Shown here piece by piece: positions 36,094 to 47,522 of a DNA stretch of 64,000 nucleotides. The DNA is from Epichloe hybrida. Lineage: Eukaryota > Ascomycota > Sordariomycetes > Hypocreales > Clavicipitaceae. Position numbers and translations under genes: made by a program. Each line of letters opens with the position of its first letter. Positions within the stretch are counted from its first letter, which is position 1. Where the stretch lies: contig JAFEKR010000001.1 of the NCBI GenBank assembly GCA_019022495.1, positions 7,316,001-7,380,000 of the forward strand, in the 5' to 3' direction. The notes beneath the pieces are model-generated. The model worked only from the letters and a program-made list of their open reading frames with translations, was not told the origin of the DNA and made no database searches.

Positions 36094-36283
36094 AGTAATC
36101 TTAGTAATCTTTGTAATCTTAGTAATCTTAGTAATCTTAGTAATCTTAGTAATCTTAGTGATCTTAGTAATCTTAGTAATCTTAGTAATCTTAGTAATAC
36201 TAGTAATATTAGTAATATTAGTATTATAAGCTATTATAAGCTATTATAAGCTATTATAAGCTATTATAAGCTATTATAAGCTA
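36094..36283. repeat. Tandem TAATCTTAG (9 bp) and CTATTATAAG (10 bp) arrays inside the hAT-type block
   Basis: About ten or more units of the 9-mer, degrading to TAGTAATAT, followed by about six units of the 10-mer. Reverse-complement versions with fewer units occur at about 27583-27655, and a shorter same-strand version at about 44700-44790. Confidence 0.85.
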
Positions 36284-37721
36284 CTTATATTAAGTTTACT
36301 AGTAGTTTTTTTATAGTTTTTTTAAAATAAGTAATAATAATAATTTATAGAAATATAAAATAATTTATAGAAATAGTAAATAATATAATAAGAAGGTTTT
36401 TCTCTAAGTTATATTAGGGAAATAAAGTATTAAGTTAAATAGTATTATTAAAAAAGTATAATATTATATATAACCTTACTTAGTTATAGTAAAATTAGTA
36501 AAATAATATAATATTATAAATTCTATAAGTAATTAAATAAAATAGGTAATAATAAAAGCTTTTATATAACTAGTATTCTTTTAATCCTTATAATACTAAT
36601 AACTAATAAAAAGTCTAATACTATATTTATAGTGTTTATAGTTAGTGTAGTTTAGGAAAAAAAAATTGTAGTGTAATGTATTATAGTTTTTTTTTCCTTA
36701 TAGTTAGTGTAGTGTAGTTTTTTTTTTTTATAGTTAGTATAGTGTAGTTTTTTTTTACTTATAGTGTAGTGTAGTTAGTGTAGTTAGTAACTACACTAAC
36801 TATAAAAACTACAATGTAGTGTTAGTAAAAAAAAAGTGGACCTTTTTATTATATAATGTTATTATAAGGATTAAAAGAAAGCTAGTTATATAAAAGCTTT
36901 TATTATTACCTATTTTACTTAATTAGTTATAGAATTTATAATATTCACTTTTTTTTAAGAATTTTACTATAACTAGGGTTATTTATAATATTATAACTTT
37001 TTAATAATACTATTATACTTATTACTTTATTTTACTAATATAACTTTAAGAAAAACCTTCTAATTATTTTATTTACTATTTTATTAATTATTTTATATTT
37101 TTATTATTAATTTAATTAAAAAATACCCTAAACTAATATAATTAAATTAAATTAGAAATCTAAATAAATATATAAAAGTTAATAAAATATATACTTAGTA
37201 CTTTAATATTATTATTAATATAATAAGAACTTAAAAAAAGCTTAAACTATTTATTTACTATTTAAACTAATTAAATATTACTTTAAGCTTTATAATTCTA
37301 AAGCTTTAAGAAGTTATATATAGTAACTTTATATATCTTATTATAATAATATATAAAGAAAGAATATAATAGACTAATATTTATAATTTATTAATAGATA
37401 ACTAATAGTATTATTTTAATTACCCTATATAGCTTAAATAAGCTATAAAAAATACGTTTAACTTATTTTTAAAAATAATACTAGGACTTAGTTTTATAAA
37501 ATATACTATACTTATTATAAAAGCTTTAATAACTTTAATAACCTTAATTACTATTATTACTATAATTACTATTATTTTACTTTTATTATTATTTTAAAAA
37601 AACATAAAAGAGAAAACATTTTTATAATATTAATATTTTTAAAAACCTTAAAATACTAAGTTATTAAAAACTATAGCTTTTACTATAGTAATTTACTTAT
37701 AATTACTAGTATTTATATTTA

Positions 37722-38009
37722 TGTTAGTTACACTAAGGAACGTTGCACTAGTGCGAAGAGGTTAAATTCAATGAAGTTAATAATGATAGCTAATAATAAA
37801 GAGAGAAAAGAAGAGGGAGAAGGAGAGAAATCTAGCTAGAAGAGAAGGTAAGCAAAAAGGGGGAAAAGTAAGGCTGCAGTGTAGTGCCACTGCTAACGGA
37901 GCGGGGTAGCTTATAATATATCTAATTGTATTGCATGTATCCCTTTGGTAGCTCTACCCTTTAGCTATAGTTAGACTATTTATTATCTAAAGGTCTAAAG
38001 GAAGCTACA
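37722..38009 (-). repeat. LTR of the Copia element, low-coordinate copy
   Basis: 288 bp. It differs from the other LTR almost only by transitions. Its outer half has kept more C and G, while its inner half is A/T-converted. Confidence 0.88.
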
Positions 38010-38099
38010 CTAGTAGTCTCTCTTTTCTTTGTGGCTAAAGGAGCCTAAAAACGCAATAAAAATCGGATTAAAGGAAAGTATATATAAGTAAATCCCTTA

Positions 38100-41000
38100 A
38101 TAGGAATCCACGGTTCTTATTAGCTATTGTGGCTTCGGTTATTCTAATTAACCTAGTTATTATAATCTATACCTGCATGCCTATTATATTAATCCTCCCC
38201 TCTGCCTAACCTTATAAGTCTCTTAACCTATCCTTTCATATAAATTGTTAATTTGTTTAAATTAATTAAGGTTAAAAGGGCTAAATTTAGCAATGCCTTT
38301 GTTATTGCATTAGCCGGATTATTGCCACTGTTAATCTATTTAACTTCGTAGACTTCCCTCCTCTTATATAACTACTAAAGGGCTATAATATTAATTATTA
38401 GCTACTTCTCTTTTATTATGCCTAGCTTCATAAGGCATTTATACAATAAGAAAGAGTCTATATAGAGAATTATCAGGATCCAAGGTATCTTTAATTAGTC
38501 TATGATTATTTGAAGGGTGGTAGATATTGCGTACGCGATATTAGCACCTTAAACCATGCTGTATAGCTTGGATGTAAGTGCGCTATAGGTTACACGCTTG
38601 CTTTTTGTAGAGCTATACGTAATAATATTCCCTTTTAAGATAAAGGTATTATTCTCCTTTATTACTTTATTACTAATTATAATAATATATTTAATCTATG
38701 AACTTAGATCTTTATTATTAGTAAGAGACCTATCTATAAATATAAAGAGCTTTACTTCTTTAAGAGTTAAGGGGATATACTATAATCCCTACTACTAATG
38801 CTTAATTTGCTACTTAAGGCGTTTATTAAGTTATAAGATATTATTAGCAAAGGGTTCTTAGTGTTATATAGTAATTAATAGGTTATATAATGCCTCTAGT
38901 TAATAGACTATTATAATATAACTTCCTTAGGCTCTTTGCTCTATGTAATCTTGCCTTGCTATTAGTGATTAAGGGTTAATTTCCTTAATCTTCTAACTTT
39001 AGCCCTTTTAGGTTAGGGTTAGGGAGTTATTAGCGTTTTAGGTTAAGATATAGCTATTAAAGATAAGGGGATTTATAGTTATAAGGCGTTATTTTTCTTT
39101 AGCTATAAACTTCACCTTCTAGAGCTCTTTTTCTTCTTTCTTAAAGAAGTTATTATTGCTAAGGCCTAGCGTATTATCTGTTTATATCCCTATAATACTA
39201 AAGAGGTTTTTATTATTTAGGGCTGTGATTAGTAGGTAGGGATTGTATATTAAGGTTATTATATTAAGATTATCCTTATAGTAGCGAAAATATATTACCC
39301 ACTAGTAGGTTCTAGCCTTTACAATCCTATAGAGAGGCTTAATAACCTCTATTATTATGCCTTTTAGAAAGAGGTGTGTAATCTGCTTTAGTAACTTTAT
39401 AATAATTAGCCTATTTAGGGTTATTTAGGATTAAATATAAGCTTACGTAATGTCTTATAGCTAAAGGTAAATTCCCTTTCGCTTTAATAACAAAGCAAGG
39501 GCTATAATAATCCATTAGCTTAATTGCTATATTATTAGTAATTAGGTTAAGATAGCCTCTTTTCCTCTATTATTATACCCTTGCATAACGAGGCGCGATT
39601 TCTTATATAGTGTTTTAGTGCCTTTACCTTTAATCTCTTAGACTATATAAGAATTAAAGATCTAGTGGCCTCTGTGCTTTGCTAGATTAAATATTATAAA
39701 TCTAAACATATTATAAGCTTATAATACATTAATCTTAGCTTAATTAGATTATTTAAAGAGGCTCCCTAGGGTTATAATCTTTCTCTCTTAGTAAAGTTAA
39801 AGGGTAAGGTTTTAGTTAGCCTTTTCTTTTACTATAAGGAATACTACGCTTAGCACTTCTCTAGCTATAATCTCCTTAATTAATACTTTCTCTTAGTCTT
39901 TATTAATAAATATAAGGGGCTTTATAGGTCTAATAAGCTCCTTAGGATTATAAACCTAGGCCCTAGTTACCTTTACTTTTACTTCCCTAGGGCCACTAGC
40001 TTTATAGCTTCCTATAAGGGTAACTTTAGCTACCTTAAGGCTTACTATAGGTTCTTTAACTCTATAGCTTCCTATAGGATTACCTTTAGCCTTAATAGCC
40101 TTTATAGGCTTCTCTATGCCCTTATTAATAAAGAATTAAACTATAAGGTTCTTTCTTAGCCTCCCTTACTTTCTCTTTACTAGTATCTTTTCCTTTTCTT
40201 CCTTTACCTTATTACCCTTTATAGGTAGCTTATTTCCCTAGGCTCCCTTAGCTCTTTCTTATAATAGGACTATAGTATTAGAGAGGGCTATAGCATAGGA
40301 AAGGGCTATAGTGTAAGAAAGGGCTATATTATAGGCAAGGACCTCTAGGCCTAGGTTATACTCCCTAATATCCTAAAGGCTTTGCTTATTAGCCCCTATA
40401 TACTATAGGTCCTTATAGTATAGCTTTACCACTGTAAAGCAAAACTTAGCTAGGCTATAGGGTATCTTAACTATATAGGTCTCCCTATTAGTAGCTAATA
40501 GCTTATAAGGGCTATGCTATTTACCTTTTTCTCTTTATATATGTATATTAGTCTGTAGTAGTAGCTAATATATTAGCGATATATTAGGGCTATTCTAGGC
40601 GCTAAGGGCCTTATAGACCTGCCTCTTAGCTAGGTAATAGTGGACTTTATTAGTTACTTTCTAAATTACTTTAGCTTATTAAATAATAAAGACACTTAGT
40701 AATAACTTATCTATTATCTATAGGTAAGCTCTAAAGACTAGTAAGGTTAGCATAAGGCTATTAGGGCTTACTAAGTTATTAATAGCTTTAATAGCTATCT
40801 AGAGTTATTACTTAAGAGTAATTTCCTTGCTAATTAAGTCTATAATAATATTATAGGCCTAGCGAAGAGGTCTATAATATCTCTTAACCTTTCTAATACT
40901 ATTATAGGCTTTAATAGGTATCTTATTAATATTAATTAACATTAAGTAAGCATAATGCCTAAATTTAGCTAAGGTAAAGTTATTACTAGTATTGTAAATA

Positions 41001-44000
41001 ATCTAGTCTAGAGGGCCTAGATATATATTAATCTAGCACTCTTTAATTACATCCTAGATATTACAAGCTTTTTACTTCTTAGGGTTAAGGAATTAGGCCG
41101 CTTAAAATAAGGTTACTAAATCAATAATATGAAGGACTAGCTAGCTATTAATCTACATAATATTAATAATAATCTTATAGTTAAAGTTATAGTTATCTTT
41201 AAGGGAGAATTTAAACTAGCTAGGGGCTTTTCTATTTATTTAATAATAGTAATAGACTTTAGTAAGCTTCTTAATTATATAGCGTTTAATATTATAACTA
41301 GCTTATTAAAGGATCTTTATAAGCTATTAAATTAAGGGATAACTAAACCTTTAGTAAAGTTAATAAATCTCTCCTTTTAATAGGTAAAAAGCGGCGGTTT
41401 CTCTTACCTCTAGAAGCCACTAAGGGTGGCCCTATTTGCGTATAATAAGTATAGTCTTATTATTTTAAATTAATATATTAGTAAGGTTATTAATCTTAAC
41501 CTTTATTTTATCTATATTAGTAAGGGAAAAGAGAAAGAGTGTGGTAGTGTTAAGGATATAGAAGTTAATTTAGCTAAGCTTTGTAGGCATATAGATAACG
41601 CTATATATTATTACTAATCTAGCACTAAAGCAAATAACTTCTAGGTTATAGGGTTTAATTGTTAATAATGGCATTAATCTTAGTAGGGCTTTAGCTTATG
41701 CTAGACTAGTAGTTAATTAGCCTAAGGCTCCTATATCTAGTATAATTTCTCTAAAGATCTCTTTAGAATAGCGTTCTTTAGAGGTATAATAGATTAAATT
41801 ATCTTTATTAGAAGCCTCTTTAAGGTATAGCTCTTGCTTAAGTAAGGCATGTTAAAAAGCTTAATTCTTAAGCGTTATAAGGATATTAACATTATTTATT
41901 ATTTATAATCCTACGTAAAAGAATTATATAATACTAAGTTATACCTTTAATAATAGCTTTTTCTTAATATTATTATTGCTATTATCTTAGTCCTAAGTAA
42001 AGGCCTTAAGCTATGTTTCCTAGTCTTCTATTTTCTCTTTATTATTACTATTATTTCCTTTAAATAAAATAAGGAATACCTAAAACTTCTTCTCTATAGG
42101 AGGTAAATAATAGTTCTTACTAGCTTACTACCTCTCTTTCTCTTTCTAATATTTAGCATTAGTGTGGTTTAATAACTAGTAGCTACTCTTACTATAAATA
42201 AAGTATTACTTAGGTTATCTAGAGTTACTATAATAACCTTCTTTTCCTTAGTCTTTTTAATTCTATTAGCTATATTAGTAGTCTATAAACATTACCTCTA
42301 ATAGGTCTTTATCTTAATACTAGTAGTATTAGTTACTCCTTATACTACTCTTTATAATTATAATTAATTTATAGAGGTTACTAGTAAGGTTTTTAAAGCC
42401 TAGTATATATATATACTTTATTACCTAATATTTAGGGATACTAGAGACTACATTTAAGGTTTACTTATAAAGCTTTATATTTACTATATTAGAGAGGTAT
42501 AGCCCTCTATAGACTCTCTTTAAGGTAGTTAATAGAATCTTAAGGCACTTAAGCTTACTCTTATTAGGGTTTTATATAATAATATTTTTAAGGGTTATAT
42601 TACTTTACTTATAGTAATAGAACTATTAATTACTTTCTATTTTAAATTATTAATAGATATTTATAATTATCTCTTTATAAGAGAGGTTCTTACTAGTAAG
42701 GTAATTAAGAAAGTGCTATTTAGTATTTCCTATTAATATAATAAGGAATACTTTACTAAAATATAACTTAAGGAGGTTAATTTAGTTATACTTACTCTTA
42801 AAGAGCGTAAGTTTTAGTAAGAGAAAGTTATATAGCTTCTTACTATAGTAATTACTATCCTTATATATCTTTATAAGCTTAGATATTTTCTTTATAATTT
42901 ATTTATCTAAAGGGAAGGAATAAGGAAGAAAAGTAAGCTATTAAGGGTTAAACTCCTAATATAATTAAGATTATTATAAGGGTTCTTATAGAGAATATAA
43001 AGATTATTCCTTTTAAGGGTAAGGAATATTAGAGAAAGTCTTTAAGGCAGTGGCTTATAGAGGTTATATATAAGGTAGTTTAGGAGATTATAACTTATTT
43101 CCTAACTATAGGGTTATTATTATCTCTTAAAGCATATATTTAAGGGCTATTAAAATAGGAAGGCTTACTCCTTAGCTAATGTAAATATTATTATCTTATA
43201 GGGAGTTTTATAGCTCTCTTATAAGCTTATTAAAAGCTCTTCTAAATATGTCTTTTATCTAACCTTTAAAATCTTCTTTAAAGTTCTCCTAAAGGTTTTC
43301 TCCTTACTAATTTTAATGCTTACTAGTGTAAATAAACCTTATAATCTAATTATTAAGTTTAGGCTATATAGTAGCCTCTAGGTTTAGCTAGGTAAGCTCT
43401 TCCTAGTCTCTTATAAGTGTAAATAAATATAGCTATAGTTACCTTAGTAAACTATTCTTTTCTAGTCTTTTAGAAGCTATTTCTAAAGGCTTTTAGGATA
43501 TCTTATTATTAGGGGAAGTAAGGTAAGGAGTCTATCTTATTAATAGTCTAATATTTAATTCTATTCCTTTCTTAAGAAAGGTTTAGTTTTCTTAAATAAT
43601 TTAAATAAAGCAAATAGCAGTATAATAATAGCGTAATTTCTACGCTTATTAAGAGAGATAGACTAGGTAAATCTAAAAAATAGGCAAAATAGGAAAGACA
43701 GGAAAAACAGGGTAAATAGGATAAATAAGATAAATAGGGTAGGATAAATAGGATAAATAGAATAAGATAAGTAGGATAAATAGGATTAATAGGATAAACA
43801 GAGGGAAATAATAAAAAGCAATAGAAAAAGTATAAAAGAGGGAAAAATAGTAAAAAGAGGGAAGAGCAAGCTATAAAGATAGTGTAAAAGCAAAAATAAC
43901 TTAATATTTAGAACACTAAGGCGTAAAAAGCTATAAAGAGAGAAGAGGGGTTATAAAGAGAGTGTAAAAGGAGGTTATATAGGTTAGCTAGCTTAGCTAA

Positions 44001-44330
44001 GGATTGTTTTTAATGTTAGGTTTAAATAAAATGCCTTATAGTAATAGATTTAGTTATTTAGTTAGTTTTCTTATAATAGATAATAAGATTAATAATTAAC
44101 TAAATATCCTAGATAGATATAATAAGGTTATATCCTATAAGCCTAAGGGTTAATAGATTAATCCCTTAGAAGTCTAATAAGCCTATAACTAGGATTCTAG
44201 TCTATTTTCCTTTAGCACACTTTATAGTTATGCCTCTTTACCTAAATAGCCTGTCTAGGTTAGCTTAAGAGGTAAGGGGCTATGTTATTTATAGAAATGT
44301 CTCTTCTTATAATACCTAACTTATTTATAA
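38100..44330 (-). pseudogene. Degenerate gag-pol of the Copia element
   Basis: Minus-strand polyprotein remnant with stops throughout. RT is recognised near 39100-39300 and RNase H near 38500-38620; integrase and gag should lie towards 44300 but were not resolved by eye. A chance 66-codon frame at 38598-38798 on the plus strand is not a gene. Confidence 0.6.
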
Positions 44331-44351
44331 TTATAGTTAACCACTAATTAG

Positions 44352-44639
44352 TGTTAGTTATACTAAGGAATGTTATACTAGTGTAAAGAGGTTAAATTTA
44401 ATAAAGTTAATAATAATAGCTAATAATAAAGAGAGAAGAGAAGAGGGAGAAGGAGAGGAATTTAGCTAGAAGAGAAAGTAAGTAAAAAGGGGGAAAAGTA
44501 AGGCTATAGTGCGGTGCCACTACTAACAGAGCAGGGTAGCTCGCGATGCATCTAATTGCATCGCGTGCATCCCTTTAGTGGCTTTACCCTTTGGCCACGG
44601 TCGGACTATCTATCGTCCGAAAGTCCGAAGGAAGCCACA
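44352..44639 (-). repeat. LTR of the Copia element, high-coordinate copy
   Basis: 288 bp. Its last 130 bp are strikingly CG-rich (for example GCTCGCGATGCATC), whereas its inner first half is A/T-converted. Confidence 0.88.
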
Positions 44640-45302
44640 ATTTAAGTTATTTATTTATTATTTATTTATTATTAAACTTTAACACTAATAATATTATAAG
44701 TAATCTTAGTAATCTTAGTAATCTTAGTAATATTAGTAATATTAGTATTATAAGGTATAATAAGGTATAATAAGGTATAATAAGCTACTTATATTAAGTT
44801 TACTAGTAGTTCTTTTTAAAGTGTTTTTAAATAAGTAATAATAATAATTTATAGAAATATAAAATAATTTATAGAAATAGTAAATAATATAATAAGAAGG
44901 TTTTTCTTTAAGTTATTTAAGTGAAATAAAGCATTAAGTTAAATAGTATTATTAAAAAAGTATAATATTATATATAACCTTACTTAGTTATAATAAAATT
45001 ATTAAAATAATATAATATTATAAATTCTATAACTAATTTAATAAAATAAATAAGAATAAAAGCTTTTATATAACTAGCCTTCTTTTAACCTTAATAATAC
45101 TAATAACTAATAAAAAGTCTAATACTACATTTGTAGTATTTGTAGTTAGTGTAGTTTAGGAAAAAAAATTTATAGTGTAATGTATTATAGTTTTTTTTTC
45201 CTTATAGTTAGTGTAGTTTATAGTATAGTGTAGTTTGTAGTGTAGTTACTACACTACACTACAAATACTACACTACACTACACGTTTTAGTGCAATACTC
45301 TG

Positions 45303-45404
45303 GGCACTACTAGGGATAGCCTCTTACCCTTTCTCCTTTCTCCTTAAGTCTCTTAATACTATATCAACGCCCTATCGTAGTCGCCTAGGGGCCAGTCCAT
45401 AACA
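45303..45404 (+). repeat. 3' LTR remnant of Gypsy copy A
   Basis: Matches the second half of the 5' LTR (26287-26385) and ends at CATAACA before the AGTTA duplication. It is less A/T-converted than the 5' LTR (for example ATATCAACGCC against ATATTAATGCC). The first part of this LTR is probably the degenerate 34826-34861. Confidence 0.75.
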
Positions 45405-45608
45405 AGTTATGCAGCTAGATAAGGCAAAAGCTAGCTAACTTTAGCGATAGTTATAGCACTAGTGGCAAAAGCGGGCAAAGAGAGGGGAACCAGAGAAGAG
45501 GTAAGCCTCTTATTTAATTTACCCGGTGAGACTACGACCCCGCTGGCTAATTATATCCTTGACTAGGGTCGCGTGCAGGGGACACGACTTTTGACTTGGA
45601 CATCCGTA

Positions 45609-46344
45609 TTGATTTATGAATCCATCATGTCTACCTTCCTAGCACATACAACCACAACCACAGGTGGTAGAGAACTCGGGATCCCGTCAAGATCTACTTT
45701 TGTGTCGTATATAATCAAGTTTCGGAGTTGTGTGCATTGGGAAAGCGAAACGGTGTCTTGCCGTTACAGACGGTTAAGCCAGAATTACGGATTGCGCCAA
45801 CACCGGTGCTCTACTTTTCGCTCTCACTAATACGGACTGCACATGCATGTACAGTATGTGGATCTGTCTTATTACGTGTAAACTTGCAGAAAGACATTAT
45901 TCATAAGTGTTATGGGAACGCATTGTCCTTACTGGCCAAGGTGGTAATTATTACTAAGTTATTAGTGCCATTAAGGTGGGTTCGTAGCTCGTTTCTAGGT
46001 TGCCGCCCCTGCCGACTCTGCCGTCCCCACCTATAAGGCCTGAAAAACAGCGGCATTTTAGTGCTTGAACAGGCTACCGTAACGCTTTGCCAATATGTAC
46101 GGATCCGTAGGTAGGGAGAAATGGGGGAAGGTGGGGCCAGTGTGACCCACTCCATAAGACCCCTCTTATTTTGCTACTGCGGAGTTTTCTTTTTCTGGCT
46201 TCTGCATCCCGGTCAGCTACAATAATTTGAGTTTGTTTAAAAATCCGCTTCGTTTTTCGGGTCGTGAGCTCAAGCAATTGTCGGAGTAGGGGCCTTGCAA
46301 TGACAACATAACCGCATCTCCAAGCCTCATGCAACACCGCCACC
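45609..46344. other. Intergenic region at the left edge of island 2
   Basis: GC-balanced from the element boundary onward. Short frames (45573-46036) are not convincing. It includes the promoter of the 338-aa gene. Confidence 0.5.
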
Positions 46345-47361
46345 ATGCCTCCCAAAACAACGATTGAAAAGACCAAGGAGCCATATTCTGATGCATCCAG
46401 CTCTTACTGGCCAGAGGGATGGGGCTGGGAACGCTACAGTCATCCAGACGAAGATGCTACCAGCCTTTCCGAGGAGGAACAGGAGAAGATCCGAAATGGC
46501 TTCCGTGATGTCTTGGGCAAAGACGGATTCAACAAGATGATGGATTACATGTTTGAGAAAGAAATGGCGTATCGGGAGAAAGAGCAAGATCTGGCTAATG
46601 CGCCGCCTCCAGAGTATAAGGCACCCGACTTCCTGAGGCATTGGCGTCTAAGCTATAACAGCGGCCCTTGGGGTTTCTATGCCTTTCGCACTGCGCTGTA
46701 TGGCCAAGATGATAAATGGGAAGAGTTCAAGACTCGGCTTGACAGACTTGTCAATATCCCCTTTGACCAAGCCGTGCAGGTCCACCGCGGACACGAGTAT
46801 GAAGAGGTTGCCGAGGGACGTAAGATGTTCACCATACAATGGATCGAAGACGAACAACTAGCTGGAGCAAATGCCGACGTTTTGCGCAAGCGTTATGCCA
46901 CAATGAAAGAGGACAAAGAGGTGAAAGGAACGCTTGATCTTGGCATGTTCCTCTGCGCGTCTCCCGAGGCAGTAGAGTCTGTTCTCTCACCAAGTCAAGA
47001 TGATCTGCCAACCACCGACACTCTAGCCTTTCGCGATGAGGCGCCATTCTTGCTAGCAGTCATGATGGAAGAATCTATGAATCCACACGGCGATGAAGAG
47101 CCATATGATCCCGAAGATGCTCACCACGAGGCAAACTGGTACAAGTCTGTCTTCAAGGTGCCCATTGAACTTATTGCCAACGAGTTCTGGAAGACAATAG
47201 AAGGTCCTATGATGGAGCTTACGAGAATTACACGCAATGTTAGAGGAAGCACGGAACTAGGAGGAGAGCTTCCAAAGATTATTCCTTTGGACGAGCCATA
47301 TGAATATTGGTGGGGAGCGGGACCAACACCACGGTCCATTAAGAGGAGGAGAATGAGGTGA
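46345..47361 (+). CDS. Uncharacterised 338-aa fungal protein
   Basis: A single-exon frame of 338 aa with good coding character. I do not recognise a catalytic family. It is acidic, Glu/Asp- and Trp-rich, with helical segments and a striking WGFYAFRTALYG stretch near residue 110. A conserved-looking stretch FTIQWIEDEQLAGANADVLRKRY lies at about 165-190, split here as FTIQWIED and GANADVLRKRY. It ends in a basic tail RSIKRRRMR that could be a nuclear signal. There is no signal peptide or membrane segment. It is the first gene after the transposon block and on the opposite strand to the LysM gene. Proteins of this general look are found in many sordariomycetes, but the function is unknown. Confidence 0.72.
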   Translation: MPPKTTIEKTKEPYSDASSSYWPEGWGWERYSHPDEDATSLSEEEQEKIRNGFRDVLGKDGFNKMMDYMFEKEMAYREKEQDLANAPPPEYKAPDFLRHWRLSYNSGPWGFYAFRTALYGQDDKWEEFKTRLDRLVNIPFDQAVQVHRGHEYEEVAEGRKMFTIQWIEDEQLAGANADVLRKRYATMKEDKEVKGTLDLGMFLCASPEAVESVLSPSQDDLPTTDTLAFRDEAPFLLAVMMEESMNPHGDEEPYDPEDAHHEANWYKSVFKVPIELIANEFWKTIEGPMMELTRITRNVRGSTELGGELPKIIPLDEPYEYWWGAGPTPRSIKRRRMR

Positions 47362-47522
47362 GAATGGCAAACTCGGAGCTTTGCAGGTCTGCGCAACTCT
47401 TCTCGATCGAACAATTAGCTTTTCAAAACATACAGCGATTGGAACTATTGAACGTGAGATATTTGAAGCTCATTTGCATTCAATGGTACTACTTCGTGTT
47501 GAGGCCTATTGAAAGGACTGTT

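Larger units (their letters stand above)
37722..44639 (-). mobile_element. Copia LTR retrotransposon, RIP-dead, intact outline
   Basis: Two LTRs of 288 bp each (37722-38009 and 44352-44639), starting TGTTAGTTA and ending AAGC(T/C)ACA. The 5-bp duplication ATTTA lies at 37717-37721 and 44640-44644. Total length is 6918 bp. The coding sense is on the minus strand: near 39160-39230 the reverse strand reads an RT segment matching the fungal Copia QTDDTL region, with FFKKEEKEL and KFIAKEK following. Near 38530-38600 the RNase H SKLYSMV-type segment is seen. Stops are frequent, so it is inactive. Confidence 0.85.
34862..45302 (-). mobile_element. hAT-type element 3 (two fused inverted units) holding a Copia element
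   Basis: Starts CAGAGTATTG at 34862 and ends CAATACTCTG at 45302. Its left end matches the right end of element 1 and its right end (GTTTTAGTGCAATACTCTG) matches the left end of element 1, so it lies inverted. Inside, about 34862-36660 and 36700 onward are near-repeats, suggesting two units of about 1.8 kb fused in tandem. No 8-bp duplication is seen (left flank ACTATAGC, right flank GGCACTAC), and the flanking Gypsy 3' LTR lacks about 100 bp, so recombination between two insertions is inferred. Confidence 0.7.
26169..45404 (+). mobile_element. Gypsy LTR retrotransposon copy A (chromovirus), RIP-dead and multiply invaded
   Basis: The 5' LTR begins TGTAAGGG at 26169 and the 3' LTR ends CATAACA at 45404. 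A 5-bp target duplication AGTTA lies at 26164-26168 and 45405-45409. Plus-strand reading, through many RIP stops, gives reverse transcriptase with YLDNILVY (31718-31741), RNase H with YKNLEY near 32385, an integrase with the GLL.PLPIP..ISINFI pattern near 33040-33110 and a chromodomain-like segment near 33990-34080. Without its three hAT-type insertions the element is about 6.0 kb, normal for Gypsy. A second copy, uninterrupted where it can be compared, starts at 59076 and confirms the insertion sites. Confidence 0.88.
25795..45606. mobile_element. TIR DNA transposon holding nested retrotransposons
   Basis: Perfect 36-bp terminal inverted repeats at 25795-25830 and 45571-45606 (outer bases CGGATGTCCAAGTC), flanked by TA on both sides (25793-25794 and 45607-45608) as in Tc1/mariner-like insertion. 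Removing the Gypsy insertion (26169-45404 plus one AGTTA) leaves an element of about 570 bp with no coding capacity, hence non-autonomous. The right end matches the element end at 1-431. The TIRs themselves have kept their C and G. Superfamily is inferred from the TA duplication only. Confidence 0.72.

Noticed and set aside
36094..36283. CRISPR-like array
   Set aside because: Units are 9-10 bp with no spacers; this is a simple tandem repeat in a eukaryotic transposon.
38598..38798. 66-aa hydrophobic open frame inside the Copia element
   Set aside because: AT-rich, on the antisense strand of the retrotransposon, with no family resemblance.
25795..45606. A cargo-carrying giant transposon (Starship-like)
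   Set aside because: No tyrosine-recombinase captain or cargo genes are visible. The length is fully explained by nested retrotransposons and hAT-type insertions in a small TIR element.
25795..45606. Centromere or subtelomere because of long AT-rich DNA
   Set aside because: No telomere repeats or satellite; AT-richness tracks identifiable RIP-mutated transposons. Cannot be settled without chromatin data.
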